Assembly (NCBI GenBank): GCA_964502145.1 | Contig: CAZCVI010000035.1 | Coordinates: 6,873 to 70,872 of the forward strand | Direction of reading: 5' to 3' | Length of the DNA: 64,000 nucleotides | Origin: CAZCVI01 sp964502145 | Lineage (GTDB): Bacteria; Acidobacteriota; Aminicenantia; UBA2199 | In this document: positions 34,245 through 42,830 of the stretch, piece by piece | Layout: each line of letters starts with the position of its first letter | Numbering within the stretch: position 1 is the stretch's first letter | Position numbers and translations under genes: made by a program | Notes under the pieces: generated by a model | What the model saw: only the letters and a program-made list of their open reading frames with translations | Databases searched by the model: none | What the model was told of the DNA's origin: nothing

Positions 34245-35216
34245 CTATAATTTTTTCATCCCGGCCTGATCATTGATAAATTTGGTATACCACTCTTCAT
34301 TGTAAACAGTGGTAAAATAGCGCTCTCCTTTATCAGCCAACACCGTCAGCACATTCACCGGTTTATCCACCGGGTGTTCCGAAAAATACCGCTGGATGGC
34401 ACCATACACCGAACCAGAAGAACCACCCGCAAATATATTATGCTTTCTCAGCAATTCATGGCACTTCTCTATAGTGGTGACTTCATCCATCATCACCACA
34501 TCATCGATCAGCGAGTGGGCCAGTATTTGCGGGACCATGCTGGAACCAATACCGGGAATATAGCGCTTTTTAGGGGGATGACCAAAAATCACCGAACCCA
34601 CAATATCCACGGCCACTACTTTTACAGCCGGGAAATTCTCTTTCATGCGCCGCGACATACCCGTTATCGTCCCACCCGAACTGATGCCCAAAAAGACATA
34701 GTCCAGCGTCTTGAATTCTGCGCAGATTTCCAAGCCCAATGAATTGTAATAGGCCTCCGCATTGTACGGATTACCATATTGGTTGACCCAATAGGAATTA
34801 TTTATTTCTGCCAAGAGTCCTTTGACTTGCCTGATCCGCGTTAATAAATAGCCGCCATTCTCATCCGGAGTGGTTACTTTAATCACTTCCCCCCCGAAAG
34901 ATTTAATCAACATCTCATTGAGCGGCGAAATACAAGGGTCCACCACGCAAATGAATCGTAACCCGAAATACCGGCAATAAGCAGCCAAAGCAATGCCGAA
35001 ATTCCCAGATGAGGATTCAATAATAGTCGTTTCCAAGTTTATCTCTTTACCCTGCAACAATTTTTGCAGAACATAATGCGCAGCCCTGTCCTTGACACTA
35101 CCAGTCGGATTAAAAAATTCCAGCTTGGCAAAGAGATTAATATTCTCCAACCCTTCCAATTTCATACGAATAACCGGTGTATTACCGAGATTGTTTAAGA
35201 TATGGTCATAAATCAT
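34245..35216 (-). CDS. SbnA-like PLP-dependent N-(2-amino-2-carboxyethyl)-L-glutamate synthase
   Basis: Cysteine-synthase-family protein of 323 aa. The PLP lysine is Lys42 in NPTGSVKDRAA, and the substrate loop is SSSGNFGIALAA. SbnA condenses O-phospho-L-serine with glutamate in the first step to L-2,3-diaminopropionate. I use the ATG at 35216 (AGAGG upstream), not the in-frame TTG at 35231. No peptide synthetase or siderophore gene is in the window, so the end use of diaminopropionate is unknown. Confidence 0.85.
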   Translation of the reverse strand: MIYDHILNNLGNTPVIRMKLEGLENINLFAKLEFFNPTGSVKDRAAHYVLQKLLQGKEINLETTIIESSSGNFGIALAAYCRYFGLRFICVVDPCISPLNEMLIKSFGGEVIKVTTPDENGGYLLTRIRQVKGLLAEINNSYWVNQYGNPYNAEAYYNSLGLEICAEFKTLDYVFLGISSGGTITGMSRRMKENFPAVKVVAVDIVGSVIFGHPPKKRYIPGIGSSMVPQILAHSLIDDVVMMDEVTTIEKCHELLRKHNIFAGGSSGSVYGAIQRYFSEHPVDKPVNVLTVLADKGERYFTTVYNEEWYTKFINDQAGMKKL

Positions 35217-35389
35217 GTTTTCCTCTGACAATAATCATTATATATTGGTTTTTTTCGCAAATAATGGAGTTTTACAGTCGTATAATTTACTCTTTAATAT
35301 ATCATGATTTTAGTCATTATGCAACTGCAAAAAAAACAATTTTGCACGGCGGCGACAAACCCGCATCATAATTAATCGGACGAAAAGCT

Positions 35390-35418
35390 TTGACAAGAAG
35401 TACCAGTTATGAGATAAT
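35390..35418 (+). promoter_or_regulatory. Promoter of the LysM transglycosylase gene
   Basis: TTGACA at 35390-35395, 17-nt spacer, GATAAT at 35413-35418. A TTG overlapping the -10 box opens the same frame but cannot be the start; the leader to 35454 is about 30 nt. Confidence 0.7.
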
Positions 35419-35453
35419 TGGAACCTAATAAAGTAGAGGTCACGCGCATAGAT

Positions 35454-37469
35454 ATGAATAAAAAAAACACCTTTTTACAGATCAGTCTGAGTAGCAAACC
35501 GATGAAAGCTCTTGCTCTTATAGTAATGATATCGCTGTTTTCCAGTTTCAGCCCAGCAGAAGAGATATTTTCAACGCCGGATAATCTCAAGGACAATGTA
35601 GCGTTCTGGAAGAAGATTTATACAGAAGTATCCTTGCAGGCCGGAATCATCCATGACCGGGATTATCCCCTCATTATCTATAAAATCATCACCATTGGCA
35701 ACCGGAGCGGTCGACAGCGCAATCTATTCATCCGCCAGCATATTGATGAGATCAAGCAGTGGTTGAGTCACATCGCCAAAGCCCCGGAAAACGAATGGAC
35801 AGCCAAAGAAAAGGAGGTTGCAGCCCTTTTCCGTCAATATGCGCCCTCCGAAGAACTCGCCACCGCCCCCGAACGAATTCGCTTCCAACTCGGCCAAAAA
35901 GAACGTTTCCGGGAAGGTTTGGAACGTTCCGGCGCGTATCTGCCCTTTATTCAAGCCATATTTCAAAAATACCAGATACCCCTCCGTATCGCCTACCTGC
36001 CCCACGTGGAATCCTCCTTTAATATTAAAGCCTACTCCCGCGTTGGCGCCGCAGGCATGTGGCAATTTATGCGCAGTACCGGAAAGATATTCCTAAAAGT
36101 CGATTACCGCGTCGACGAGCGACTGGACCCCTACCATGAATCCGTCGCTGCCGCACGATTGCTGCAACAGAATTACAAGAAACTGCAATCCTGGCCCCTG
36201 GCCATCACAGCCTATAATCACGGACTCGCCAGTATGAGCCGGGCTGTAGAAGTCACCGGTTCCCGTGACCTGGGAGTGATTATCGACCAATACAAGAACC
36301 GCAACTTCAAATTTGCCTCCAAAAATTTCTACGGTTGTTTTCTCGCCGCCTCCGAAATCGCTGCCAATCCCGCCCCGTACTTTCCCAATCTCACCTATCA
36401 TGAACCGCAAAAATACCATGAGATTGAATTAAAAAATCCCCTTCCCCCCAAAATTCTGGCCCAACAACTGGGCTTTTCCCAGGAGCAAATAAAAGCCTTA
36501 AACCCGGCTTTGCGTCCCATCGTATTTCACCGTCAATTAGCTATTCCCAAGGGCTATAAAATCCGTTTGCCCCTCACTTTAACCCCTGATTCAGTGACTG
36601 AGAAACTCGCTTCTATCCCAGCCGCGCCTAATAATTCCCCCATGGATGGCGAGCATTATTATTCCGTCAAAAGGGGTGACACCTTGTTTGGGATTTCGCG
36701 GTTGTTCGGCGTTGCCACTGAATCCCTGATTATAGCCAATGAAATCTCCACGGAAAGCCGATTGTATATCGGTCAAGTGCTTCGTATTCCCCGGCAAGAG
36801 GGAACGGAAAGCGGAGGCACCAATGTCAAGGGTATACCCGCATCAACCGCGCCCACCAGTGCAAAAGTGCAGATTCCCTTGAAAGAAATAGCCATGAAAA
36901 AGGCAGAAAAGATTCCTGACCCTACCATAGTCACTTCAAACCTAAATTCAAATATAAAAACAGGTACCAAAACGCTCCCCCAAAAAGGAAGAAGTATCGG
37001 TAAACATTATGTGCCTATTTTTGATGCCACTTTTTATACACTTGATACCCAATCGCTCCCTGATTTGAATCAGGCCAAGCTGACCGCTTCCGTCGAAGAA
37101 TCATTGGGACTCTATGCCGAGTGGCTTGGTATTTCGACAGATCACCTCCGCCAGTTGAACAACAATCAGCGGGGCATTAAAATCGGTCAAGAGATTATTA
37201 TACCTTTAAATAGTCCCGGTTCCTTGGAACAGTTTAATGCCAAACGGTTGGAATATCATATGGCCCAAGAAGAGGATTTTTACAACAACTACCGTGTGGT
37301 AGATACAAAAATCCGCCGCGTACTGCAAGGGGATACACTCTGGAGCATCTGCAATCGCGACGATGAAGTTCCTATCTGGTTGTTCAAAAAATACAATCGT
37401 GAAATCGACATCGAAGCATTAACTCTGAACATGCGCTTAACCATCCCCGTGATTGCAGCTATCGAATAG
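35454..37469 (+). CDS. MltD-like lytic transglycosylase with LysM domains
   Basis: Periplasmic murein hydrolase of 671 aa. An N-terminal hydrophobic stretch (about 17-33) acts as a signal or anchor. The SLT domain (about 165-300) has the catalytic Glu in PHVESSFN and the motifs GAAGMWQFM and AYNHG. One good LysM (about 405-450, YSVKRGDTLFGISRLFG) is followed by two weaker ones (about 530-590 and 620-668). Domain order is that of MltD. GTAGAGG lies 13 nt before the ATG. Confidence 0.9.
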   Translation: MNKKNTFLQISLSSKPMKALALIVMISLFSSFSPAEEIFSTPDNLKDNVAFWKKIYTEVSLQAGIIHDRDYPLIIYKIITIGNRSGRQRNLFIRQHIDEIKQWLSHIAKAPENEWTAKEKEVAALFRQYAPSEELATAPERIRFQLGQKERFREGLERSGAYLPFIQAIFQKYQIPLRIAYLPHVESSFNIKAYSRVGAAGMWQFMRSTGKIFLKVDYRVDERLDPYHESVAAARLLQQNYKKLQSWPLAITAYNHGLASMSRAVEVTGSRDLGVIIDQYKNRNFKFASKNFYGCFLAASEIAANPAPYFPNLTYHEPQKYHEIELKNPLPPKILAQQLGFSQEQIKALNPALRPIVFHRQLAIPKGYKIRLPLTLTPDSVTEKLASIPAAPNNSPMDGEHYYSVKRGDTLFGISRLFGVATESLIIANEISTESRLYIGQVLRIPRQEGTESGGTNVKGIPASTAPTSAKVQIPLKEIAMKKAEKIPDPTIVTSNLNSNIKTGTKTLPQKGRSIGKHYVPIFDATFYTLDTQSLPDLNQAKLTASVEESLGLYAEWLGISTDHLRQLNNNQRGIKIGQEIIIPLNSPGSLEQFNAKRLEYHMAQEEDFYNNYRVVDTKIRRVLQGDTLWSICNRDDEVPIWLFKKYNREIDIEALTLNMRLTIPVIAAIE

Positions 37470-37551
37470 GAATGAATATAACCTGCATTCGCCCCCAAGT
37501 TTTAGAACTGTACTTATTAAACAACCTAGAAAAATCAAAGGTTTAGTGAAG

Positions 37552-37596
37552 TCCAGTTAGTCCAGAGTGTCCAGTAAGTCCAGTAAGTCCAGTTTA
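37552..37596 (-). repeat. 9-nt repeat element E, single arm
   Basis: Five TCCAGNNNN units at 37552, 37561, 37570, 37579 and 37588. Just before them, read on the minus strand, comes the loop TTCACTAAACCTTTGATTTT, matching the loops of elements C and G. Only one arm remains. Confidence 0.8.
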
Positions 37597-38064
37597 AATC
37601 GACCCAAAATACTAAATTTAGATTGACAAAAATAACCATTCCAGAAGAAAGTGGTTCATTGCTCGTTTTTGCCTATTTCCACCTATTCCTGGTAGAAAAT
37701 AACTGCCAAAAGCTCCAAAACATTGATTAATTCATGCTTTTTTGGCGAACCTCTTAAAGGGCTAAAATTCCAACGATCTCCCCAAAACGATAGCAAATAG
37801 TGCTTCAATTAAAAAGGGAAATTTGGGGCATTTACAGGGGTTCCCCTTAAAACCTTTTATTATCAACGTTCTTCATGGTCACTTAAAAGCTAAAAAAACC
37901 GCATCCGACCGTTTTAACTCTTTGACCATTCGCCACAAAAAGAGGTGTGACCCAGAGAGGAAGTACTATAGTTCGTCTTTATCATTTTTATTCTTTTTCC
38001 TTGCGTTTTAAAATCCTAACCAGACACTTCCCCAATCATCGGCGTTAAAAATCGAGTTATAGCC
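37597..38064. other. Intergenic DNA, nothing recognised
   Basis: A/T-rich sequence with short open frames but no ribosome-binding site next to a plausible start and no protein family that I can recognise. It separates the transglycosylase gene and element E from the 22-nt array. Decayed mobile-element sequence is possible but I cannot show it. Confidence 0.4.
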
Positions 38065-38086
38065 TTCATCACCGCAACTGATCGCC

Positions 38087-38580
38087 GATCACTTCTCAAC
38101 TGATCAGCGATCCTTTGACAAAGCATCACCGATCCTTTCATAAACCATCAGCGATGCTTTCAAAAACCATCAGCGATGCTTTCGAAAACCATCAGCGATG
38201 CTTTCNNNNNNNNNNNNNNNNNNNNNNNNNNNNNNNNNNNNNNNNNNNNNNNNNNNNNNNNNNNNNNNNNNNNNNNNNNNNNNNNNNNNNNNNNNNNNNN
38301 NNNNNGCGATGCTTTCAAAAACCATCAGCGATGCTTTCGAAAACCATCAGCGATGCTTTCGAAAACCATCAGCGATGCTTTCGAATACCATCAGCGATGC
38401 TTTTTAATACCATCGGTGATGCTTTCGAAAACCATCAGTGATGCTTTCGAATACCATCAGCGATGCTTTTTAATACCATCGGTGATGCTTTCGAAAACCA
38501 TCAGTGATGCTTTCAAAAACCATCAGTGATGCTTTCAAAAACCATCAGTGATGCTTTCGTAAATCATCACCGATTACTTG
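38087..38580 (+). repeat. 22-nt tandem array with assembly gap
   Basis: Unit GATGCTTTCGAAAACCATCAGC. Units start at 38087 (degenerate), 38109, 38131, 38153, 38175 and 38197, then after the gap at 38308 and every 22 nt to 38550. From 38374 to 38505 a three-unit block of 66 nt is repeated twice. Because 22 is not a multiple of three, all three forward frames stay open and show 22-residue repeats, which do not indicate a gene. Edge units are more degenerate than central ones. Confidence 0.95.
38206..38305. other. 100-N assembly gap
   Basis: Exactly 100 N inside the 22-nt array. The array phase differs by one base across it, so the length is a placeholder and the true copy number is unknown. Confidence 0.98.
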
Positions 38581-38910
38581 GCGATTTATAGTCTATCATT
38601 TCAAAATGATCACCGGTCATTCATCCACTTCTTTGCTTGTTTGTAGTAACCGATAGGCAAGCATTTTATTTTTGCTTACTACCCCTACCAGTATAGTAGG
38701 CTCACAATGTACTAGTAAAGCAAACCCCATTTCCAAATATCTTTACTTTTTTAGTTCCTCCATTCCCCAAAAAAATGGCTTAATCTTAAAAGCAGTGCAG
38801 CCAAGAAAACCCGCAATCTTTTTTTTGCTGCTGAAGTGTGCTATACTAATAATCTTGAAGAAGAGTCTGATGGGATATTTTCCCAAATTCAATAAATTAA
38901 AGGAAAAAAT
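38581..38910. other. Intergenic DNA before the C69 gene
   Basis: The first part continues with weak GATCACCGGTCAT-like relics of the array. A possible -10 box TATACT is at 38842-38847 without a good -35. The 80-codon frame at 38672-38914 has no ribosome-binding site or family and overlaps the true start of the next gene. Confidence 0.4.
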
Positions 38911-40563
38911 ATGACAAAAAAAACAAAACGGTTTGTGTTGATTTTACTGTTTTTGACTTTCGGTTGGCAGGTCAGTTTTGGTTGCACCTTGATCGCCGTC
39001 GGTAAAAAAGCCACCGCAGATGGTTCCGTGATGGTTTCGCATACCGATTGTGGTGCAGATTCGCGGATTTATGTCGTTCCCGGTCAGAAATACAAAACCG
39101 GTGACAAAGCGCCGGTGTACTGGGAAATCCAGGACCCCACCCGGCCCTTAAACGATGACGGTGAAATTCTCGGCTATATCCCGCAGGTAGCGGAAACGTA
39201 CCGTTATTTTCATTCCGCTTATTCTCATATGAACGAGCACCAACTCGCTATTGGCGAAAGTACCATGTCGCAACGCGACGAGTTGATCGTGATCCGTGAT
39301 AAAGATAATAAACCCGCACAAATAATGACTATTGAGCAAGCCCAGATTTTTGCTTTGCAGCGCTGCAAAAAAGCACGGGAAGCCGTGCGCTTGATCGGTG
39401 ATTTGGTGACTACTTACGGTTTTTTGCCTTCCACCGGTGACGGTTCCGAAGCCCTTATCATTGCCGACACCGACGAAGCCTGGGTGTTTGAAGTGTTTTC
39501 CGTGGGCAAAGACTGGACCCCCGCCAGCAAAAAACCCGGTGCCATATGGGCCGCGCAGCGGTTAGCCGATGACCAAGCCACCATTATTCCCAATTGGAGC
39601 ATTATTAAAGAGATTGATATTAAGGATACCGACCGCTTTATGGCCTCGTCCAATTATCAACAAGAGGCCATAGATCGGGGCTGGTATGATCCCGCCAGTG
39701 GTAAGCCTTTTATCTGGCAGGATGTGTATTCCCCTATTCCCAGAGAATGGGCTACCGTGCGTTTCTGGTTGTTTATGGAGACCTATGCTCCCCATTTAAA
39801 ACAATGGCCCGAGCGCCACTTAAAAGGGAATTCTTACGAAGGCATGAATCAGTACTATCAATATGTCGAACCGCTGTCACTGTATCCTTTTTCCATCACG
39901 CCCGAAAAGAAAATTTCCGTGTCTGATCTGATCGCTTTTCAGCGTTCCACGTTGGAGGATACCATTTATGATTTGACTTCTGGTCCCCAGTGGTTGGTGC
40001 CCGATGACAAGGGTGGGTTTGTCAAGAGTCGTTTGGCCACTCCTTTTCCCGGCAATGAATTACGTAAACTCTTGCGTTTGACCAATCGTCGTCCCGTCGC
40101 GCGTCATCGCGGACATTACGGGATGATCAGCCAGTTGCGCGGCTGGTTGCCCAACCAGATTGGTGGCGTGTATTGGGTGTATCTCGACAATCCCTATATC
40201 AGCCCCTATGTGCCCATTTACGCCGGTAATTTATCCATAGACACCAGTTATAATATCTATGACCCGGAAAAATACTCCGATTTATCCGCCCGTTGGGCCA
40301 TTGATTTTGTGGATAACTTGGCCCGTTTGCAGTTTCAGGATGCCATCAAAGATATTAAAGCCGTGCGTGAGCCTTTTGAAGCAAATTTTTTCGCCAAACA
40401 AAAGGAAGTGGAAGACCATGCGCTGAACCTGCTGAAGAAAAAGCCCCTGGCTGCGCAACAGTATTTGACAGATTATTCCAATGGTTTGATGAAAGGCGTA
40501 TTGGCCATGTACCTGGAATTGCGCAACACGTTGATTGTCAAATATACCAATAATAGGGAGTAA
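38911..40563 (+). CDS. Exported C69-family dipeptidase
   Basis: Ntn-hydrolase peptidase of 550 aa, like PepD/secernin. A signal peptide (1-24) ends just before Cys25 of CTLIAVGKKATADGSV, so signal cleavage would itself expose the catalytic N-terminal Cys. AAAGGA lies 7 nt before the ATG. The protein is periplasmic or secreted and probably cleaves dipeptides. It adds to the set of exported peptidases in this window. Confidence 0.9.
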   Translation: MTKKTKRFVLILLFLTFGWQVSFGCTLIAVGKKATADGSVMVSHTDCGADSRIYVVPGQKYKTGDKAPVYWEIQDPTRPLNDDGEILGYIPQVAETYRYFHSAYSHMNEHQLAIGESTMSQRDELIVIRDKDNKPAQIMTIEQAQIFALQRCKKAREAVRLIGDLVTTYGFLPSTGDGSEALIIADTDEAWVFEVFSVGKDWTPASKKPGAIWAAQRLADDQATIIPNWSIIKEIDIKDTDRFMASSNYQQEAIDRGWYDPASGKPFIWQDVYSPIPREWATVRFWLFMETYAPHLKQWPERHLKGNSYEGMNQYYQYVEPLSLYPFSITPEKKISVSDLIAFQRSTLEDTIYDLTSGPQWLVPDDKGGFVKSRLATPFPGNELRKLLRLTNRRPVARHRGHYGMISQLRGWLPNQIGGVYWVYLDNPYISPYVPIYAGNLSIDTSYNIYDPEKYSDLSARWAIDFVDNLARLQFQDAIKDIKAVREPFEANFFAKQKEVEDHALNLLKKKPLAAQQYLTDYSNGLMKGVLAMYLELRNTLIVKYTNNRE

Positions 40564-40576
40564 AAGACTAATTGAG

Positions 40577-40712
40577 AATTGTGAATTGTTAATTGTTAAC
40601 GAAGGTACCCTGCGATCATGCTTTTAATGCCTGCGGCGGAAAAAAAAATGTAGTGCAAGCATCCTGCTTGCGTTTTTTTGCCTTTCAAGCGGGACGCTTG
40701 GGCTACATTTGC
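40577..40712 (+). repeat. Post-gene repeat with nested hairpins
   Basis: 40577-40640 is about three-quarters identical to 45543-45609: AATTGTGAAT, GTTAACGA, CCCTGCG and GCCTGCGGCGGAAA recur in the same order, each time right after a stop codon. It is followed by GTAG-GCAAGCATCCTGCTTGC and CAAGCGGGACGCTTG with CTAC at the end, a nested structure like the GTAGACGC family. Confidence 0.65.
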
Positions 40713-40749
40713 CGATTGCCCGCGCCGATAGGAAAAAGAGAAAATAAAG

Positions 40750-40778
40750 TTGAAAATCTATAAGAAATATGATATACA
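40750..40778 (+). promoter_or_regulatory. Promoter of the MNT-HEPN pair, leaderless geometry
   Basis: TTGAAA at 40750-40755, 17-nt spacer, TATACA at 40773-40778, 6 nt to the ATG at 40785. Confidence 0.6.
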
Positions 40779-40784
40779 AAGACT

Positions 40785-41132
40785 ATGAAGGAATTAACGA
40801 AAATGAAAACTCAAAATACACGGGCCAATGAAGTGGCGATTGAATGCAAGAGAAGACTTGAGGGATATTACGGTGCCCGGTTTAAAGGTCTGGTATTATT
40901 CGGGTCTACGGCACGGAATCAAGCATTGCCTACCAGTGATATTGATTTACTGGTATTGTTGAACCAGCCTTTCGACTATTTCCATGAACTCCGCCGCATT
41001 ATTGACTTGCTCTATCCCATTCAATTGGAGTCAGAGCAATTAATATCAGCCAAGCCAACTCCGCTGGAAGACTTCGAAACAGGAAGCATCCGGCTCTATC
41101 GAAATGCCCAAAAAGAAGGCATCCGCATATGA
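40785..41132 (+). CDS. MNT-type nucleotidyltransferase (antitoxin-like)
   Basis: A protein of 115 aa with GSTARNQALPTSDID (GS, ten residues, DxD). It is followed with 4-nt overlap by a HEPN gene, the classic order. Its last 100 codons are nearly duplicated at 42831-43131. The ATG at 40785 is 6 nt after the -10 box; an ATG at 40803 in the same frame is an alternative. In studied systems this enzyme AMPylates the HEPN partner. Confidence 0.85.
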   Translation: MKELTKMKTQNTRANEVAIECKRRLEGYYGARFKGLVLFGSTARNQALPTSDIDLLVLLNQPFDYFHELRRIIDLLYPIQLESEQLISAKPTPLEDFETGSIRLYRNAQKEGIRI

Positions 41133-41539
41133 TAGAGGAAAAATATAAGGAAGAAATATCGGCAAATCTTGAACGGGCCGAACAATCTATCCACGCTGCA
41201 CAAGAGTTGGTAGGGAAAGGTTATTTCGATTTTGCCGCTTCCCGTGCCTATTATGCCGCTTTTTATGCTGCTACAGCAGTATTGCTTGATCAGGATATTG
41301 AATTAAGCAAGCATAGTGGTGTCATCGCCTATATTCATCAAAAGCTGGTTAAGACAGGTCAGTTAAATAAGGAGCAAGGAAAAGCGTTGAATTGGCTTTT
41401 CGAATTACGCAGTATCGGTGATTATGGTGTTACCGCCCATGTTTCAAAAGAAGAATCAGAAAAGGCAATCTTGACCTCACAGAATTTTTTAGATTCTATC
41501 AAGTCATTGCTTGGAGAAAATATAAATCAGGACGTTTAA
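41129..41539 (+). CDS. HEPN-domain protein, partner of the MNT gene
   Basis: A helical protein of 136 aa with the HEPN core ASRAYYAAFYAATAVL. In place of R-x4-H-x-Y it has R94-S-I-G-D-Y99, the same RSxxDY form as the HEPN gene at 24 kb, though the two proteins are otherwise quite different. It starts within the MNT stop (ATGA overlap). Probable toxin of the pair; RNase activity uncertain because the usual His is absent. Confidence 0.82.
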   Translation: MIEEKYKEEISANLERAEQSIHAAQELVGKGYFDFAASRAYYAAFYAATAVLLDQDIELSKHSGVIAYIHQKLVKTGQLNKEQGKALNWLFELRSIGDYGVTAHVSKEESEKAILTSQNFLDSIKSLLGENINQDV

Positions 41540-41719
41540 TCTTAAAAATGCACTGTCACCGATTTTTTAAGTTATCATACAGCCTGTAATGGGTCCAACT
41601 CAATTCGGTACGCACTGCGTTCCAAATTGGACACACATTATAAGCGGAAAAAAGGGACAAGCGAGAACGCCCTAACATTTCTTTTTCTATTGTTTTTCGA
41701 TGCTCTTTTGTTTATAATA

Positions 41720-41943
41720 ATGTATTGTGACGGCGACCCATCCGTCACCCTTACCGGTGATAGACTCGATATTGGTTGGAACACCGTTAAAGTAATATCC
41801 CGCCAAACCGGCAAACCCATTCAAACCTTCACCAACATCCACGGCCTATTCATCCAGGGTTGTTCCTTTAAAAACCTGCACCTGCCAGCGATTTATCAGA
41901 GGAAAGCAAGGAGCTGTTGCGGCAATATGGGGCCTTCCTGAAG
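41720..41943 (+). pseudogene. C-terminal remnant of a repeat protein (WD40/pentapeptide-like), frameshifted
   Basis: The first frame reads TVKVISRQTGKPIQTF then GLFIQGCSFKNLH, like the last WD40-type blade and pentapeptide-like strand of a STAND or repeat protein. A frame change near 41885 leads to SDLSEESKELLRQYGAF and a stop at 41941-41943, the usual kind of ending for such proteins. The N-terminal bulk is missing. A good -10 (TATAAT at 41713-41718) lies upstream, perhaps by chance. Confidence 0.5.
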
Positions 41944-42047
41944 TAAAAGATGGAAGTGAAGAAGCACCCCCGCCAACGTCGCTACGCTCCGTGGGATTAT
42001 AACCGGAAAGAAACACATGCAATTCGGAGTTCTTGGAAACAGTTGAA

Positions 42048-42107
42048 TAAAATAATGCGACAAGGATGTCGCGTCTACGTAGACGCGCCATCCTGGCGCA
42101 TTAATAA
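42048..42107 (+). repeat. 60-nt nested palindrome element, copy 2
   Basis: Exact reverse complement of 6734-6793. Followed by GCGGTGAAAT, as is the third copy near 20758. It lies between the repeat-protein remnant and the DUF4160 gene. Confidence 0.88.
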
Positions 42108-42271
42108 GCGGTGAAATTAAATAATGGGATACGATTTCTGGAGAGTTTCTTAGAAACTAGGAAAAAGACCCGACGTACCACCTCCGCAGCCGCTTCTTCT
42201 TGGGAAAACTTTTTGGTATCCCGGTTTTTCCATGGATGGGAAGGGTAAGGGTTTTCTTTTTAGATGGGTCC

Positions 42272-42300
42272 TTGAATTTTTTCTTTTTATATGGTAAAGT
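42272..42300 (+). promoter_or_regulatory. Promoter of the DUF4160/DUF2442 pair, leaderless geometry
   Basis: TTGAAT at 42272-42277, 17-nt spacer, TAAAGT at 42295-42300, 6 nt to the ATG at 42307. Confidence 0.6.
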
Positions 42301-42306
42301 AAAAAT

Positions 42307-42564
42307 ATGCCTGAATTAGCAAGGTTTCTCGGAATTGTGATCGGGATTTTCCCGCGCGAGCACCCGCCGCCGCATTTTCATGCGGTCTATGGGGAATATC
42401 AGATTACCGTTGACATAGAGACAGGTGTTGTCCATGGAGATTTTCCCAAGCGGGCTCTGCGGCACGTATTAGAGTGGTTTGATTTGCATCAGCAAGAACT
42501 TCTCAATGCCTGGGAAAGTGTTCAGGAAGGTTTTTTACCAAAGAAAATAGCACCATTGGAGTAG
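42307..42564 (+). CDS. DUF4160 protein
   Basis: A protein of 85 aa starting MPELARFLGIVIGIF, with EHPPPHFHA as family signature. DUF4160 genes are commonly paired with DUF2442 genes in a toxin-antitoxin-like arrangement, as here (5-nt gap). No ribosome-binding site; the start lies 6 nt after the -10 box. Function not established. Confidence 0.88.
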   Translation: MPELARFLGIVIGIFPREHPPPHFHAVYGEYQITVDIETGVVHGDFPKRALRHVLEWFDLHQQELLNAWESVQEGFLPKKIAPLE

Positions 42565-42569
42565 AAAAA

Positions 42570-42815
42570 ATGATACCGAAGGTAATATCTGCAAAATATC
42601 AACGCGACTATACGATTCACGTCCTTTTTGCTGACGGAAACGAAGGCGATGTAGACATGAGTCAGGAACTTTACGGCGAGATGTTTGATCCACTTAAGAA
42701 CCAAACTACCTTCCAGCAATTCACTATCCACCCAGAATTCCACACTCTCTGCTGGCCAAATGGGGCTGATATTGCCCCCGAATTCCTGTACGAAAGAGCA
42801 AAAGTTCCTGCATAA
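42570..42815 (+). CDS. DUF2442 protein
   Basis: A protein of 81 aa of the DUF2442 family (HVLFADGNEGDVDMS, then HTLCWPNGADIAPEFLYE). A GGAG lies about 10 nt before the ATG, unlike its leaderless partner, as expected for the second gene of an operon. DUF2442 members are often annotated as putative antitoxins; the N-terminal half is a small beta domain. Confidence 0.87.
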   Translation: MIPKVISAKYQRDYTIHVLFADGNEGDVDMSQELYGEMFDPLKNQTTFQQFTIHPEFHTLCWPNGADIAPEFLYERAKVPA

Positions 42816-42830
42816 CAAAAGCGGGTGATC

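Noticed and set aside
35418..35453. TTG start for the LysM transglycosylase
   Set aside because: The TTG overlaps the -10 box of the promoter, so it cannot be in the mRNA.
38115..38529. Long overlapping open frames with 22-residue repeats
   Set aside because: They arise because a 22-nt repeat without stops is open in all three frames, and they cross an assembly gap. No ribosome-binding site or family.
38087..38580. CRISPR array
   Set aside because: Units abut each other with no unique spacers, and no cas genes are present in the window. The same holds for the array at 6870-7095.
38672..38914. 80-codon frame before the C69 gene
   Set aside because: No ribosome-binding site; runs into the well-supported start at 38911; composition is that of intergenic DNA.
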